DNA of 64,000 nt from Globisporangium splendens (taxonomy: Eukaryota; Oomycota; Peronosporomycetes; Pythiales; Pythiaceae). Positions within the stretch are counted from its first letter, which is position 1; each line of letters opens with the position of its first letter. The notes beneath the pieces were generated by a model. It had not been told where the DNA came from, did not search any database, and worked only from the letters and a program-made list of their open reading frames with translations. The position numbers and the translations under genes were made by a program. Below, piece by piece: positions 34,043-45,181 of the stretch. Where the stretch lies: the NCBI GenBank assembly GCA_006386115.1, contig VFIW01000079.1, forward strand, positions 1 through 64,000, written 5' to 3'.

Positions 34043-35593
34043 GAGAGAGAGAGAGAAGGTAATTCTATTTAACTGATGATCTACATACAGTTCAAGAATT
34101 CCGGAGTCTCATTAACACTGCTGAGAGCGAGGTGTTTCTGATCTTTGACGATGTGGCACCGATATCATTGCCGAGTAGAGCTGCGACTTGGGACATAAGA
34201 ATTTGATCGTTTCCCCGCGATTCGTCGGCGAGTATCTTCGCATTCTCGGAGCTCATTGCCATGTTGGCGAGAAGATCGGCCGTTTTGTTTTGTTCTCGTT
34301 TTGTGTGATTCCAGGAGGTCCACGCAAAGTTGGCGATGATTTGATTTGCCCTAACTGCTAGTGGCTGCAACTTGGTCTGGCGTATTGAGGAGAACCCGTT
34401 CTGGGATGCGGTAATCATTTGGGTGTCTCCGAAGACTTCCAGTTTGCTTCATCGTGCTGTAGGTAGTGTGCACTGTATGCCAGACCATCTTTCAGCGCGC
34501 TGTATTCGCACCAATTGTTCGTGACTTCCGGTTCCATGTACGCATAGCCGCATGCTTCGAGTTCCCATCGATTGCTGCGTTCATTCAGGAAGGTGAGTGC
34601 CCAACCGCTGCCTCCTGGAACTGGGTTGCCGCGTGCACCTCCATCGAAATACAAACGCACCGCCGCCCATGCTTCCAGTTGGCGCGACAAGTCTTGCCTC
34701 TCCAGTATGCTGAGTAGTTGGCTCAGGCAAGTTGCATTGATCTTTTCTCCTTTGAGCGTTCTTATCCGATGAGCCACAGCCCGCACTTGCATCACACACG
34801 CTGTCCACACACTCTGGGTACTTTCTTCGATAGTGAGGTGCTGCCGTTCATGCACTATTTCCACTCTCGATCTCCATAGCAATACTGGATGTTTGATGTG
34901 ACAATAAACCACAGTTTCTGTAGTGCTGCAGAGTGTTCCGGAGTAATGAACCCGATGTGCTTATCCAATTCCCGGAGCAAAGATCGCTGACCTGGCGGGG
35001 CTGTGCGGCTCGCAGTATGCGGTAGGAAGAGATTGCTTGCTCCGTCAATGTTCGGCTCATCCATCGCCCGAGGAACGCCGTCCACGCGGCTTGTGCTCGC
35101 TTGCAACTCCAGAATGTGTGTGAGGTAGTTTCTTTTGTCACCCCACATCCGGCATTGCTTGGGTACGCCGAAGACTCGATCCTTCTCGGATGGGACAGGT
35201 TGATCTGCGTCGTAGAAATCCGATATGTCGTCCACATCTGATATGGCGTAAGACATCCTCGTTGTTTCCATAGATCTGCTAGTAGCCAATACTGCATATG
35301 GCTGTACCACTGATCAGTTTTCGCGACTTCGTCAAGCTTGACTATGAGTCCTCCGAGACCTTGGTACAACTTGCTGTGCAGCCTCTGTGTTCGTGCTCGG
35401 TCAATTATCTTCTGGATGCTGTTTGGGGGCGTACGCTCATGCACCAGCCATGGACAGTGAGTCGTGAGCATGTGCGGTTTGAATGTCCCCCTACGGGTTT
35501 TATTTCTTCTTCGATCATTGCCACGTCTTGTTGACAAGTAGCATCTCTGGCTTAGTTAGCCCCTGTCCAGAGAACTCCGTTTGCTTGCCGTTG
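34043..35593 (-). mobile_element. 5'-truncated, decayed non-LTR (LINE) retrotransposon
   Basis: Minus-strand fragment of about 1.55 kb. Coding remnants, 5' to 3' on its strand, are a zinc-binding zf-RVT-like segment near 35050-35160 (CGVTKETTSHTFWSCKRA). It is followed by an RNase H domain (YFDGGARGNPVPGGSG near 34640, TNNWCEYSALKDGL near 34510). The RNase H tail (NKTADLLANMAM near 34270) is in a different frame after a one-base shift near 34440. No reverse transcriptase core remains. Its 3' side ends in a (GA)n/(TC)n simple repeat next to the left duplication, as LINE tails do. It inserted just downstream of AKR copy A. Confidence 0.85.
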
Positions 35594-35609
35594 TGAACGG
35601 TACTACTGC
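35594..35609. repeat. Right target-site duplication of the LINE
   Basis: Exact second copy of the 16-bp sequence at 34027-34042. Confidence 0.8.
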
Positions 35610-36387
35610 AGTCCGGTAATATATGCCTCTAAGTTCCCTGTACTCGCATTCGCAGCCCATCAACAGGTATCATCATAAGACGCGATGTGTGGGAAAACCA
35701 AATGATAATCGCATGGGTGGGAGAATATCGGTCAGTTTTCTTTGTACACATCATGGAGCGTCGCTCGCGATGGAATACTCGCTTCGAAAGCTCGCAGCAT
35801 CGGCGACCACAGTCTACTCATTCCACATGCTGCTAATGGAAAAGAAGCATTTGCGGGAGCACGAAGACATTACTTGCTGCCTCAAGCAACCGAATGCCTA
35901 TGATGGAGTTTTGGGTCAAAGCCGCTGAGCCCTAGATCGACATGGCAGCGTTTGCATCGATACTTCTAATGCGCGAGCCTGCCCTTTGCTTCCAGACTGC
36001 CGCGCTGTGACAGTGCATTCCCTCGGGCGTGTGCACTATAACCTGTTCGCACTCAACACTCGAATGCAGAGGAACCTGGAAATCACGCACCCATATCACA
36101 CACCACGAATGAATGCAAAAGAAGTGGGAGCGAGCGCGCTTCTGTTCAGAGCATTTTGTCCCTATTTAACGGCTCGTCCACTATGCGTCCACTCTTGTTC
36201 CACCATTGGAACCTTCTATTAAAGTGGGTCACAACGTGGGGGTGATGCTGTAATCACAACACTCATCGTGATCTTCCAATCTTCAAAGACGGACGCCATT
36301 GCCATTGCTCGCTCCCTCCACACAATTGAATTTGCGTCCAAGCAGCTCAGTCGATCCCAAGCCTCTATTCTCTGTCTTCCAGCGACC
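35610..36387. other. Intergenic, 5' flank of AKR copy B
   Basis: No gene is supported. The AKR-type initiator (CACAATTGAATTTGC, 36321-36335) lies 53 bp before the copy B ATG. The flank further upstream is unlike that of copy A. Confidence 0.55.
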
Positions 36388-37443
36388 ATGGCCGCCTCCG
36401 CTCTCGCTCACAACATGAAGTACCGCTACCTGGGCAACTCGGGTCTCCTGGTCTCCACGCTCTCTTTCGGCAGTTGGGTCACGTTCGACACGCAGTTGGA
36501 CTTCGAGAAGGCGTACTCGATCCTGGAGCACGCCTACAAGAACGGCATCAACTTCTTTGATAACGCTGAGATCTATGCGCATGGTGAGTCCGAGATCATC
36601 ATGGGAAAGGCCATCAAGGCTGGCATTGAGCGTGGTGTGTGGACTCGCGAAGATCTGGTCATCTCGACCAAGATCTTTTGGGGCTACCGCAGTGGACCAA
36701 ACGAGCAGGGGTTGAGTCGCAAGCACATCATCGAAGGCACGAAGGCTGCGCTGAAGCGATTTGACCAGGAGTACGTGGACCTGATCTTCTGCCACCGTCC
36801 TGACCCACGTACTCCTATTGAGGAGACCGTGCGTGCGATGAACTACGTCATCGATCAGGGTTGGGCTTTCTACTGGGGAACCAGCGAATGGAACGCACAC
36901 GACGTGATCGAAGCGTGTGAGATCGCTGATCGTCTCGGATTGGCGCGTCCAGTCATGGACCAGCCACAATACCACATCCTGGAACGCTCGCGTGTCGATT
37001 ACGACTTTGTGAACCTGTACGAGAAGTACAAGTACGGTTTGACGACGTGGTCGCCGCTTGCGTCTGGTGTACTGACTGGCAAATACAACAACGGCATCCC
37101 TGAAGGCTCGCGTCTGTCGCTGCCTCAGTACAAGGAAATGCTTTCGAGCGGTCTCGAGGAGAAGGTTGAGAAGGCCAAGCAGTTGGAAGAAGTCGCGAAG
37201 GAGATCGGCGCCACGTTGGCGCAATTCTCGATCGCTTGGTGTGCTGCCAACAAGAACGTGTCGACTGTGATTCTTGGTGCTACGAGCATTGCGCAACTCG
37301 ACGAGAACTTGAAGGCGATGGAGTTTATTGACAAGATCACGCCGGAGATCCGCGAGAAGGTCGATGCGATCGTGCAATTCAAGCCTCGCGTGTTGCCAAG
37401 CGCTGAGCCGTTCATTCACCAATTGCGCTCCAAGTACTTGTAA
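36388..37443 (+). CDS. Aldo-keto reductase, Kv-beta type, copy B
   Basis: Single exon, 351 aa, identical in protein to copy A and carrying the same tetrad. DNA identity with A covers the whole coding region and the first 37 nt or so after the stop (to AGCTAGCATG), then ends abruptly. Upstream, identity is limited to about 12 nt before the ATG plus the initiator core. A longer in-frame extension to 36268 exists, but the conserved ATG is preferred. Three synonymous variants (for example GCTGAG and TATGCG near 36560) are shared with copy C and not with A. Confidence 0.95.
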   Translation: MAASALAHNMKYRYLGNSGLLVSTLSFGSWVTFDTQLDFEKAYSILEHAYKNGINFFDNAEIYAHGESEIIMGKAIKAGIERGVWTREDLVISTKIFWGYRSGPNEQGLSRKHIIEGTKAALKRFDQEYVDLIFCHRPDPRTPIEETVRAMNYVIDQGWAFYWGTSEWNAHDVIEACEIADRLGLARPVMDQPQYHILERSRVDYDFVNLYEKYKYGLTTWSPLASGVLTGKYNNGIPEGSRLSLPQYKEMLSSGLEEKVEKAKQLEEVAKEIGATLAQFSIAWCAANKNVSTVILGATSIAQLDENLKAMEFIDKITPEIREKVDAIVQFKPRVLPSAEPFIHQLRSKYL

Positions 37444-37880
37444 GTGTTTTGTGGTAGTGTGCGTGTAGCTAGCATGTTAGCATTTCACTCGGACGCGTAA
37501 GCCGTCGAGCACAATACTACTGCAGATTCTTTTGCTTGCGTAAAAGGCAAAGTACCGCTCAGGTTGGCTATGAAGCAAGTGTGGTTTTCGCTACTGACGC
37601 TACAGAGTGCATCGAGCGAGCGATGGTTTGAATTTGGGGGATGGTGCCACTGTTGCGACAATCCCATCAGCTACATGTGGAGTGAGGCGATACCATTTGC
37701 CTGATCTAATGGTATCACTCAAGCATCATCGATAGGGCAGTTTTCGAGAATGGAGCTTGGAGAACATACGATTAGAGCGGGAAAAGCAAATCGCCATGCG
37801 GCATCTTTCAGTTTTTTACACATCGTGTCTATTTGTTGTTTGGTCCAAATTTGATTTGCTCGTTGAACAAATATGCTCGC
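37444..37880. other. Spacer between convergent AKR copies B and C
   Basis: Tail-to-tail intergenic region with no supported feature. Confidence 0.5.
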
Positions 37881-38936
37881 TTACAAGTACTTGGTGCGCA
37901 GTTGATGCACATCGGTCTCAGCGCTTGGCAGCACGCGAGGCACATAGTTGACAATCGCGTCGACCTTTGCGCGGATCTCCGGCGTGATCTTGTCGACGAA
38001 GTCGAGCGCCTTCAGGTTCTCATCGAGCTGCTCGATGCTCGTAGCTCCGAGGATGACCGTCGACACGTGCTTGTTGGCGGCGCACCAAGCAATCGAGAAT
38101 TGCGCCAAAGTGGCGCCGATCTCCTTCGCGACCACCGCCAGCTCGTCAGCCTTAACGATCTTCTCTTCGAGACCATTGGCGAGATAGTCTCTGTACAGAG
38201 GGATCGACAGACGCGAACCTTCAGGGATACCCTTGCTGTATTTGCCAGTCAGCACACCCGACGCAAGTGGCGACCACGTCGTTAAACCGTACTTGTACTT
38301 GCGGTACAAGTTGACAAAGTCGTAGTCCACGCGCGAGCGTTCCAGGATGTGGTATTGCGGTTGGTCGAACACAGGGCGAGCCAATCCGAGGCGGTCGGCG
38401 ATCTCACACGCTTCGATCACGTCGTGTGCGTTCCATTCGCTGGTTCCCCAGTAGAAAGCCCAACCCTGATCGATGACGTAGTTCATCGCACGCACGGTCT
38501 CCTCAATAGGAGTACGTGGGTCAGGACGGTGGCAGAAGATCAGGTCCACGTACTCCTGGTCAAATCGCTTCAGCGCAGCCTTCGTGCCTTCGATGATGTG
38601 CTTGCGACTCAACCCCTGCTCGTTTGGTCCACTGCGGTAGCCCCAAAAGATCTTGGTCGAGATGACCAGATCTTCGCGAGTCCACACACCACGCTCAATG
38701 CCAGCCTTGATGGCCTTTCCCATGATGATCTCGGACTCACCATGCGCATAGATCTCAGCGTTATCAAAGAAGTTGATGCCGTTCTTGTAGGCGTGCTCCA
38801 GGATCGAGTACGCCTTCTCGAAGTCCAACTGCGTGTCGAACGTGACCCAACTGCCGAAAGAGAGCGTGGAGACCAGGAGACCCGAGTTGCCCAGGTAGCG
38901 GTACTTCATGTTGTGAGCGAGAGCGGAGGCGGCCAT
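37881..38936 (-). CDS. Aldo-keto reductase, Kv-beta type, copy C (mosaic)
   Basis: Single exon, 351 aa. The first ~180 codons (38936 down to about 38400) are almost identical in DNA to copies A and B. From there to the stop it diverges (PVFDQPQY, GKYSKGIPEG, SIPLYRDYLANGLEEKI), and parts of this half match copies D/E better (CGCGCGTGGACTACGACTTT). The tetrad residues all lie in the conserved half and are intact. The final residues (TDVHQLRTKYL) are its own. The mosaic pattern points to gene conversion among inverted copies. Confidence 0.94.
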   Translation of the reverse strand: MAASALAHNMKYRYLGNSGLLVSTLSFGSWVTFDTQLDFEKAYSILEHAYKNGINFFDNAEIYAHGESEIIMGKAIKAGIERGVWTREDLVISTKIFWGYRSGPNEQGLSRKHIIEGTKAALKRFDQEYVDLIFCHRPDPRTPIEETVRAMNYVIDQGWAFYWGTSEWNAHDVIEACEIADRLGLARPVFDQPQYHILERSRVDYDFVNLYRKYKYGLTTWSPLASGVLTGKYSKGIPEGSRLSIPLYRDYLANGLEEKIVKADELAVVAKEIGATLAQFSIAWCAANKHVSTVILGATSIEQLDENLKALDFVDKITPEIRAKVDAIVNYVPRVLPSAETDVHQLRTKYL

Positions 38937-39544
38937 GGTTACTGAAAGGAGAGGGAGAAGCTGGAGATTGAGTGTCTTGGCTTGGAGGTGAATTCGATTG
39001 TGAGGACCTCTCGCGATGCCGCTGTCGGAGGCCGAACCTCGCACACGGTATCCGAAAGCGTTTGCGAATCAACGGGGCTGGTGGTGGAACGAGCATGCGG
39101 CAGAACCTGGAGGTGCGGAGTCATTCCGAGGCGCTTGGCTCCCGAGGTGAATCCGCCGCTCGATCTTGGGCGGATCTACGAGGCAGTTTTATGATGAGCT
39201 CCATCTCACGGCGCTGATTGGCCAAAGTGGTCGACTAGGGTAATGGACATAAAACGGGTGAATATTTCGATTCTTGATGAAATGCATCGCGTTTCGACCA
39301 ATCAGAGACGCGTATTTCGTCTTAAACAGTAAAAAACGGAGAAAGATAAGGAGAGACCATCACTCTCGTCCCTGGATAATCAGACGAATGGAAAAATACC
39401 AGAATAAAATACCAGAATCCGAGTATGTTGTAAAATGTATTTGCACGATTGCAGTTATTTCTCCAGGCTGCTTCTCGCCTGCATTGCCGCTGCTACAGAT
39501 GGGATGCCAACAAATATTTCGCACTCACACCGTAGATTAGCGAC
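38937..39544. other. Promoter of AKR copy C and spacer
   Basis: Minus-strand initiator-like CCTCACAATCGAATTCACC lies at 38987-39005. The rest shows no supported feature. Confidence 0.45.
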
Positions 39545-39966
39545 CCCATACCTCGCAACACGCGTGGCTTAGGCTGCACGATGTCGCGGATCTCAAGCGT
39601 GCAGTTGTCAAAAAATTAAGCACCTTGAGGTTCAGTTGATTGCTGTGGTACTGAGAATGGCAGTAGATGGTCCAGTCTTGCTCGATCACGAAATTGAAAG
39701 CGCAAACCTACACAATGAAAACAAAACCAAGCATCCAGATAGAATATCTAAATGACTTGTCCAATGCACGGAAGAGCAACGAACCACTTCATTTCGATCG
39801 GAAATGTATGGATGTGGACGATGCGCGAATTTCAAGTCGACATAATCGAAACGCTTGAGATCCTGACTTGGTTCCCTCAATAATGTGCTTGCGACTCAAA
39901 CCTGACTGCTTGGTCCAGCCTCTTGTGGAAGATCCTCGTCGAGACAACCAGGTCTTCGTACTATCG
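39545..39966 (-). pseudogene. Decayed aldo-keto reductase copy
   Basis: Minus-strand remnants align in order with the intact AKR copies: a C-terminal piece near 39553-39640, a WAFYWGTSEW/VIDQ region near 39650-39700, and LKRF-YVDL-FAHRP-P near 39800-39870. The region around the Lys-containing strand lies near 39920-39965. There are internal deletions, stops and frame shifts, so it cannot encode an enzyme. It is far more diverged than copies A-E from each other, so it escaped homogenisation. Confidence 0.8.
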
Positions 39967-40826
39967 CTCCAAATTGGAAATGCTCATTTGGCACCAACTG
40001 AGACTTGTAAATTACCCATGCAAGATTCCATCGATCCTGGCCCTTCTATGTGTAAATTGAATCCATCCAGTCACAGGGCATACAGCAGTCGACGTCATTT
40101 GACACGCATGGGATCAGATGCATCGAATAGAAGATCGCATACTGAAACGAAGATAATTTCGAGACGACAGTGGGCTACAGGCGACTAGAAAATGAGACTG
40201 TAGCTACTCGTAGGAACACCAAAAACGTTCCGATGAGAATTGGCAATTCTCACGCAAACAGGATGCGTGTTTCCTGCTGCTACTCATCACGTGCTCCATT
40301 CAAGCCACACTCAAGCGAATTCCAAGTGATGCGCAGGTTAGGATGCAGCTCCACAAGAAGCCACTACTCAGCCAATCGCGTGCATCGGTCGGATTCATTG
40401 CGCTGACCTTCAGTTTACGTGTTGCTTCGGCAGCGCCTTTGGATTTCATGCAACGTAAAACTCTTAGCCCCAGGAAATCTCTTCAAGCGATCTTTCGACT
40501 TGTAGCATCTGCATCTGTTAGTATGCCATGCCTTTTTTATTTTTATCGGACTTGGGATGCTGAGTTGTAAGCCTCGATGGCAAACATGTCAATCTCATGT
40601 GGACAGCTAGAGAGCCATCGCAAGCAACAATAACGAGCTGCAAAGTGTGGGACTATGTTGTCGCGTAGGGAGTGTTTTTTTCTTATTCGTATTGCTTCTT
40701 TATTTTTTGCAAACGCATTTCAGGGATGTTGTCCACAATGTTGTTGGCAATGTCCATCTCTAACAAGCTCCGTTCCGCAACGATCTACTCAGAAGAGCAG
40801 CAAACGCTCGTGCGACGTTAGACTCC
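39967..40826. other. Intergenic, between the AKR pseudogene and copy D
   Basis: Low-similarity remnants of the decayed AKR may extend to about 40150. Nothing else is supported. Confidence 0.4.
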
Positions 40827-41888
40827 TTAGAGGTATCTCTCGCGTGCGGCAATGATCATCAGCTCGGCGCTTGGCAACACGCGCGGCTTGTATTGCACAA
40901 TCGCGTCGATCTTCTCGCGGATCTCTGGCGTGATCTTGTCGATGAACCTCATCGCCTCCAAGTTTTCGTCGAGCTGCTCAATGCTTGTTGCACCGAGAAT
41001 CACAGTCGACACGTGCTCGTTCGAGGCGACCCAGGCGATCGAGAGCTGCGCCAACGAGGCGCCGAGTTCCTTGGCAATTGATTCCAGCTGCTTCACCTTC
41101 TCGACCTTTGCATCAAGGCTACCTGAGAAAATGGTATTGTAGTCAGACAGTGTCAGGCGAGAGCCCTCAGGAATGCCGTTGTTGTACTTGCCAGTCAAGA
41201 TGCCTGACGCGAGCGGCGACCACGTCGTCAAGCCGTAGTTGTACTTGCGGTACAAGTTGACAAAGTCGTAGTCCACGCGCGAGCGCTCCAAGATACTGTA
41301 CTCTGGTTGGTCCATCACTGGACGAGCCAATCCGAGACGATCAGCGATCTCACACGCTTCAATCACGTCGTGTGCGTTCCATTCGCTGGTTCCCCAGTAG
41401 AAAGCCCAGCCTTGATCGATGACGTAGTTCATGGCGCGCACGGTCTCTTCGATCGGGGTGCGTGGGTCAGGACGGTGGCAGAAGATCAAATCGACGTAGT
41501 CCAATTCGAATCGCTTGAGCGACGCCCTGGTGCCTTCGACAATGTGCTTGCGACTCAATCCCTGGTCGTTTGGTCCGGTCCTGCCTTCAGCACCAAAGAA
41601 GATCTTGGTCGAGATGACCAGATCTTCACGAGACCAGAGATCGCGTTCAATACCCGTTTTGATGGCCTTGCCCATGATGACCTCGGATTGGCCGTTCGCA
41701 TAGATCTCAGCGTTATCAAAGAAGTTGACTCCGTTCTTGTGGGCGTGCTCCAGGATCGAGTACGCCTTCTCAAAGTTGATTTGCGTGTCGAACGTGACCC
41801 CACTGCCGAAAGAGAGCGTAGAGACCAGGAGACCCGAGTTGCCCAAGTAGCGGTACTTCATGCTGTGCGCTGGAGCTGGAGTGGCCAT
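40827..41888 (-). CDS. Aldo-keto reductase, Kv-beta type, copy D
   Basis: Single exon, 353 aa (MATPAPAHSMKYRYLGNSG). The tetrad is in FFDNAEIYANGQSE, VISTKIFFG and FCHRPDPRTP. It differs from A-C by a two-residue insertion (FFGAEGRTGPN) and many substitutions, but is almost identical to copy E until its last ~12 residues (LMIIAARERYL). An in-frame extension upstream to 41981 is unlikely, since the conserved start has GGCCATGAT context and an initiator-like CTGCTCACAATCGCGTTCGCG (41956-41976) lies in it. Confidence 0.94.
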   Translation of the reverse strand: MATPAPAHSMKYRYLGNSGLLVSTLSFGSGVTFDTQINFEKAYSILEHAHKNGVNFFDNAEIYANGQSEVIMGKAIKTGIERDLWSREDLVISTKIFFGAEGRTGPNDQGLSRKHIVEGTRASLKRFELDYVDLIFCHRPDPRTPIEETVRAMNYVIDQGWAFYWGTSEWNAHDVIEACEIADRLGLARPVMDQPEYSILERSRVDYDFVNLYRKYNYGLTTWSPLASGILTGKYNNGIPEGSRLTLSDYNTIFSGSLDAKVEKVKQLESIAKELGASLAQLSIAWVASNEHVSTVILGATSIEQLDENLEAMRFIDKITPEIREKIDAIVQYKPRVLPSAELMIIAARERYL

Positions 41889-42711
41889 GATGACTTCAGG
41901 GTGCTGGGAATAGAGTGGGGATTGCTGGAGATCTTGGGGCTTCTGCTGTCGACGGCGCGAACGCGATTGTGAGCAGACCAATTATCAATGACAGCCTCTG
42001 CTTCAAATGAAAGACCTTACTCGATTAGGAGCCTCGTCGTGAGATCGACTGTCAACTTCAAGAGGAGAACTTCAGCGAAGATACAGTATACACTTGACGT
42101 ACGATGCAAGAGCATTGTGATGTCACACTTGAACTGCGTATGTGAAGGGTGCTCTTGTATGGAGAGTCACTACATCTGCAACTCAACTGTAGGCAGCTGT
42201 CGATCGAGTAGGTCTTCTATTTGAAGCTTTATGGTACTTGCAGGCTATAAGTTACACTCTTCACTTGAATGAGTCGTGCTTCGGAAATAGCCGCACATTA
42301 GTGCCGTCACTCAAGTGGTCGTTTAGGCAATTTCCACAAGTCCCACTAAAAGAGACCAGATTTGAAGAGATCTCGTTCCGAGTATTTCGCACACACACCC
42401 CAAGTTCAAAATTTGGGCACACAGTTTTTCTACTGCACTGAGTTGAAATTCTGAAGATTCGCAGTCGAGATCGTCCAAATTCTAGTCAATCATTTGTATT
42501 CGATCACACTCGTCATCGAGCCTCTATTTATTGCCATCACTGTGCACTACAATCAGTCAGGGCGTGACTAATTCGAGTGGATTGTGTGCATTGCATCTGA
42601 GCAATGTGTTATAACTTGTTATGTTCAAATCTGTCATCACCTCCAATGCAATAAATAATACAAAACAGTACACACCTACAAGACCACACGAAACAATGGT
42701 GACCGACGAAA
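41889..42711. other. Divergent spacer, AKR copy D / ankyrin gene
   Basis: No gene is supported. It must contain both promoters, with the copy D initiator-like element at 41956-41976. Confidence 0.45.
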
Positions 42712-44802
42712 ATGCACACACATGAGTCACAAGCGGCTGCGCTGAAGATGAGTGCGGACGCAGTGGCTGCGCTTCGCACCGTTTGGGCGACGCTTCCCAG
42801 GCGCGGTGACGCCACGGCTCTGCTGCGTCTTGCGATCGAGCGCGGCGTCGTCGCAATGATCCGCTCACTCGTGGAGCAAGCAAACGGCGCTGGGCACGAC
42901 GAGCTCAACAAGCAAATGGAAGATGCATCACCTGATGACGCCAGCCAACTTATTGCAATCCTGGACTTCCTGCTGGAGCATGGAGCGCGAATCACTGATG
43001 CGGACCCAGTATCCGGTGACACGCCATTGCATGCTGCCTGTGCCCATGGCCACTTGGCCATTGTGCAATGGCTGGTCGAGAACGGAGCGGTGGTCGACGC
43101 CGTGAACCATCAGAACCAGACGCCTTTGGTGGTCGCCGCGACCCAGCTGCACTTTCGTGTCTTGCAGTATCTCGTCTCGACCGCGGGGGCCGATGCAGCG
43201 CGACTCGGGCAACTGCCAGGACGAGTGGGGCTTCGATGTGCTGTGCAGGGGAAGCTTCGCCTGCTGGAGTACTTTCTGGACAATGACATGGCGCTGTACA
43301 ACAAGCGTGGCAATCGCGTCAACTTGCTGCAAAGTGCGGTTAGCGGCGGCCATTACGGTATGACGCAGTATCTTCTTCGCAGCGGCCATTTTGATCCTGC
43401 AAATTTGGTATCAGCAGTGGTCACCGCGGTTTGTGCGGGAGATACTGAACTGGCGCGTGTGCTGCTTGCGTACGTCGTCGTGGATGCTGGGGATGAGTGG
43501 GGCTCTGTGCCTCCTTTGTTCCATGCAATCGAGCTGGGAGATGATGCCGAGATGATGGAGTTGCTGGTATCGCATGGAGCAGACTTGACGACCGCTCACC
43601 CATCGTCGGAAGGGTACTCGACGTTGCATCTGATGGCGAGGCATGGTCGGCTTACGATGTTGCAACACCTACAGCGGCTGAACTACAGCGTCGTCGATTT
43701 TCACCGAGTTGTTTCCGCAGAGGGTCATACCCCACTACATGAAGCCGTTGTCTACGGTCAGTACGAGGTGGCGCGTTTCCTGATTGAAGAATACCCCGCT
43801 GATTTCGATTTGAACTATGGACGGAGACACAAGGAACCGGCGTTGACGCTCGCTGCTCAACGAGGACACCTCCCGATCGTGGAGCTTTTGCTAGTACATG
43901 GCGCAGACGTCAACAAAAAAGTGGACGGTGGGTCCACCGCGCTGATTGAAGCTGCTGCTGAAGGACACTTTGAGGTTGTCAAGTGTCTCTGTGAAAATGG
44001 GGCAAGCCTTGAACTGGCACGCGACCACGACGGTGCATCACCGTTGAGTGCAGCAGCCCAGGGTGGACATGCTGATATTGTCGAGTACCTGGTTGAAGAA
44101 CGTCAAGCCGACGCGTTCGCGACCAACAGACTCGGGTTGACCGTGTTAGGCGAAGCAGCCATTAGCGGCCACATCAACACTGTTCGTGTACTTTTGCCAT
44201 ATCTAGGAGACTTTAACGTGGAGCTGTCCAGAGTGTTGTGCCATGCCGTCATGTATGGGGATTTGGAGGTCGTGGAGCTGCTGGTGGCGAACGGTGGCGA
44301 CGTCAACACTGTGTATCGTGCGTCGGAAGTAGACGCGCACGACCAGATCTTACTCACGCCACTGACCATGGCGGCGATAACGGGCAATGTGGAGCTGGTC
44401 AAGTATTTATGCGTCCATGGTGCTGATGTCGAAGGAACGACCGATGTGCAGGAAACCGCATTGTTTCTCGCAGCAGCCAAAGGGTTTATGGATATCGTCG
44501 AGTACTTGGTGCAGAACCGAAACGCAAACTTGGAGAGCGCGAATTGCGCGCCGTTCAACTTCCGACCCATCGAAGTCGCCGCATGCCATGGTCATGACGA
44601 TGTGGTGCAACTCTTGCTGAAGCACGGAGCGAAGCCACCTGAACGGCAAATCATCGACTATGACATGTACTGGGATCTCTCGGACGAAGACCATCACAGC
44701 GATCGATCGCAACTCCCACAGACCGAGCAGCTGGATCTCGCGTACTGGGATCGACAAGAGGCACTGGATTTGGTCGTCGGTGGGTATTTTCTGACGCTGT
44801 AA
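42712..44802 (+). CDS. Ankyrin-repeat protein
   Basis: Single exon, 696 aa, made almost entirely of ankyrin repeats. Clear units include GDTPLHAACAHGHLAIVQWLVENGAVVDAV near residue 105 and KEPALTLAAQRGHLPIVELLLVHGADVN near 380. Others are GSTALIEAAAEGHFEVVKCLCENGA and, near 565, LTPLTMAAITGNVELVKYLCVHGADVEGT. No signal peptide, membrane segment, kinase or SOCS-type partner domain was seen. The start could also be the Met at 42748 (MSADAVAAL). It interrupts the AKR array and faces copy E tail-to-tail. Binding partners are unknown. Confidence 0.88.
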   Translation: MHTHESQAAALKMSADAVAALRTVWATLPRRGDATALLRLAIERGVVAMIRSLVEQANGAGHDELNKQMEDASPDDASQLIAILDFLLEHGARITDADPVSGDTPLHAACAHGHLAIVQWLVENGAVVDAVNHQNQTPLVVAATQLHFRVLQYLVSTAGADAARLGQLPGRVGLRCAVQGKLRLLEYFLDNDMALYNKRGNRVNLLQSAVSGGHYGMTQYLLRSGHFDPANLVSAVVTAVCAGDTELARVLLAYVVVDAGDEWGSVPPLFHAIELGDDAEMMELLVSHGADLTTAHPSSEGYSTLHLMARHGRLTMLQHLQRLNYSVVDFHRVVSAEGHTPLHEAVVYGQYEVARFLIEEYPADFDLNYGRRHKEPALTLAAQRGHLPIVELLLVHGADVNKKVDGGSTALIEAAAEGHFEVVKCLCENGASLELARDHDGASPLSAAAQGGHADIVEYLVEERQADAFATNRLGLTVLGEAAISGHINTVRVLLPYLGDFNVELSRVLCHAVMYGDLEVVELLVANGGDVNTVYRASEVDAHDQILLTPLTMAAITGNVELVKYLCVHGADVEGTTDVQETALFLAAAKGFMDIVEYLVQNRNANLESANCAPFNFRPIEVAACHGHDDVVQLLLKHGAKPPERQIIDYDMYWDLSDEDHHSDRSQLPQTEQLDLAYWDRQEALDLVVGGYFLTL

Positions 44803-45181
44803 AAGACAAAACCAGAAGATCAAGAGACACGTATCAAGCGCAACATGGGAAGGCAGTGGGTGGGACAATTTGAATCGGCAGATATAAACTATGCAAGTGG
44901 GGGGGTGTTCTCGCAAACTGCATTTTATTGCTTGATTTGTGCCGCTCTACTGCAATGCTTCTCAGACTTCGTCACATACTCGCTCGCTAACCTTGCTGAG
45001 ACGAATCGGACAGGTAAGATGATCCATGTATGCGGTTGTATTAACGACTTCTCCTCGATGGCTGAGCGTTTGTGGTATCGTTTCCTGTGCGTTCAGTAGA
45101 AGGCATCGCGGATCTCAGTATCGGATGTTGGTGCAATTATGCGCCGAAGATACACTACTCATGGTTATAAGCTGCGATCTT
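44803..45181. other. Convergent spacer, ankyrin gene / AKR copy E
   Basis: Contains 3' flanks only; nothing else is supported. Confidence 0.45.

Noticed and set aside
43000..44600. Ankyrin repeats as evidence of a secreted effector
   Set aside because: No signal peptide and no RXLR, LFLAK or similar host-targeting motif at the N-terminus.
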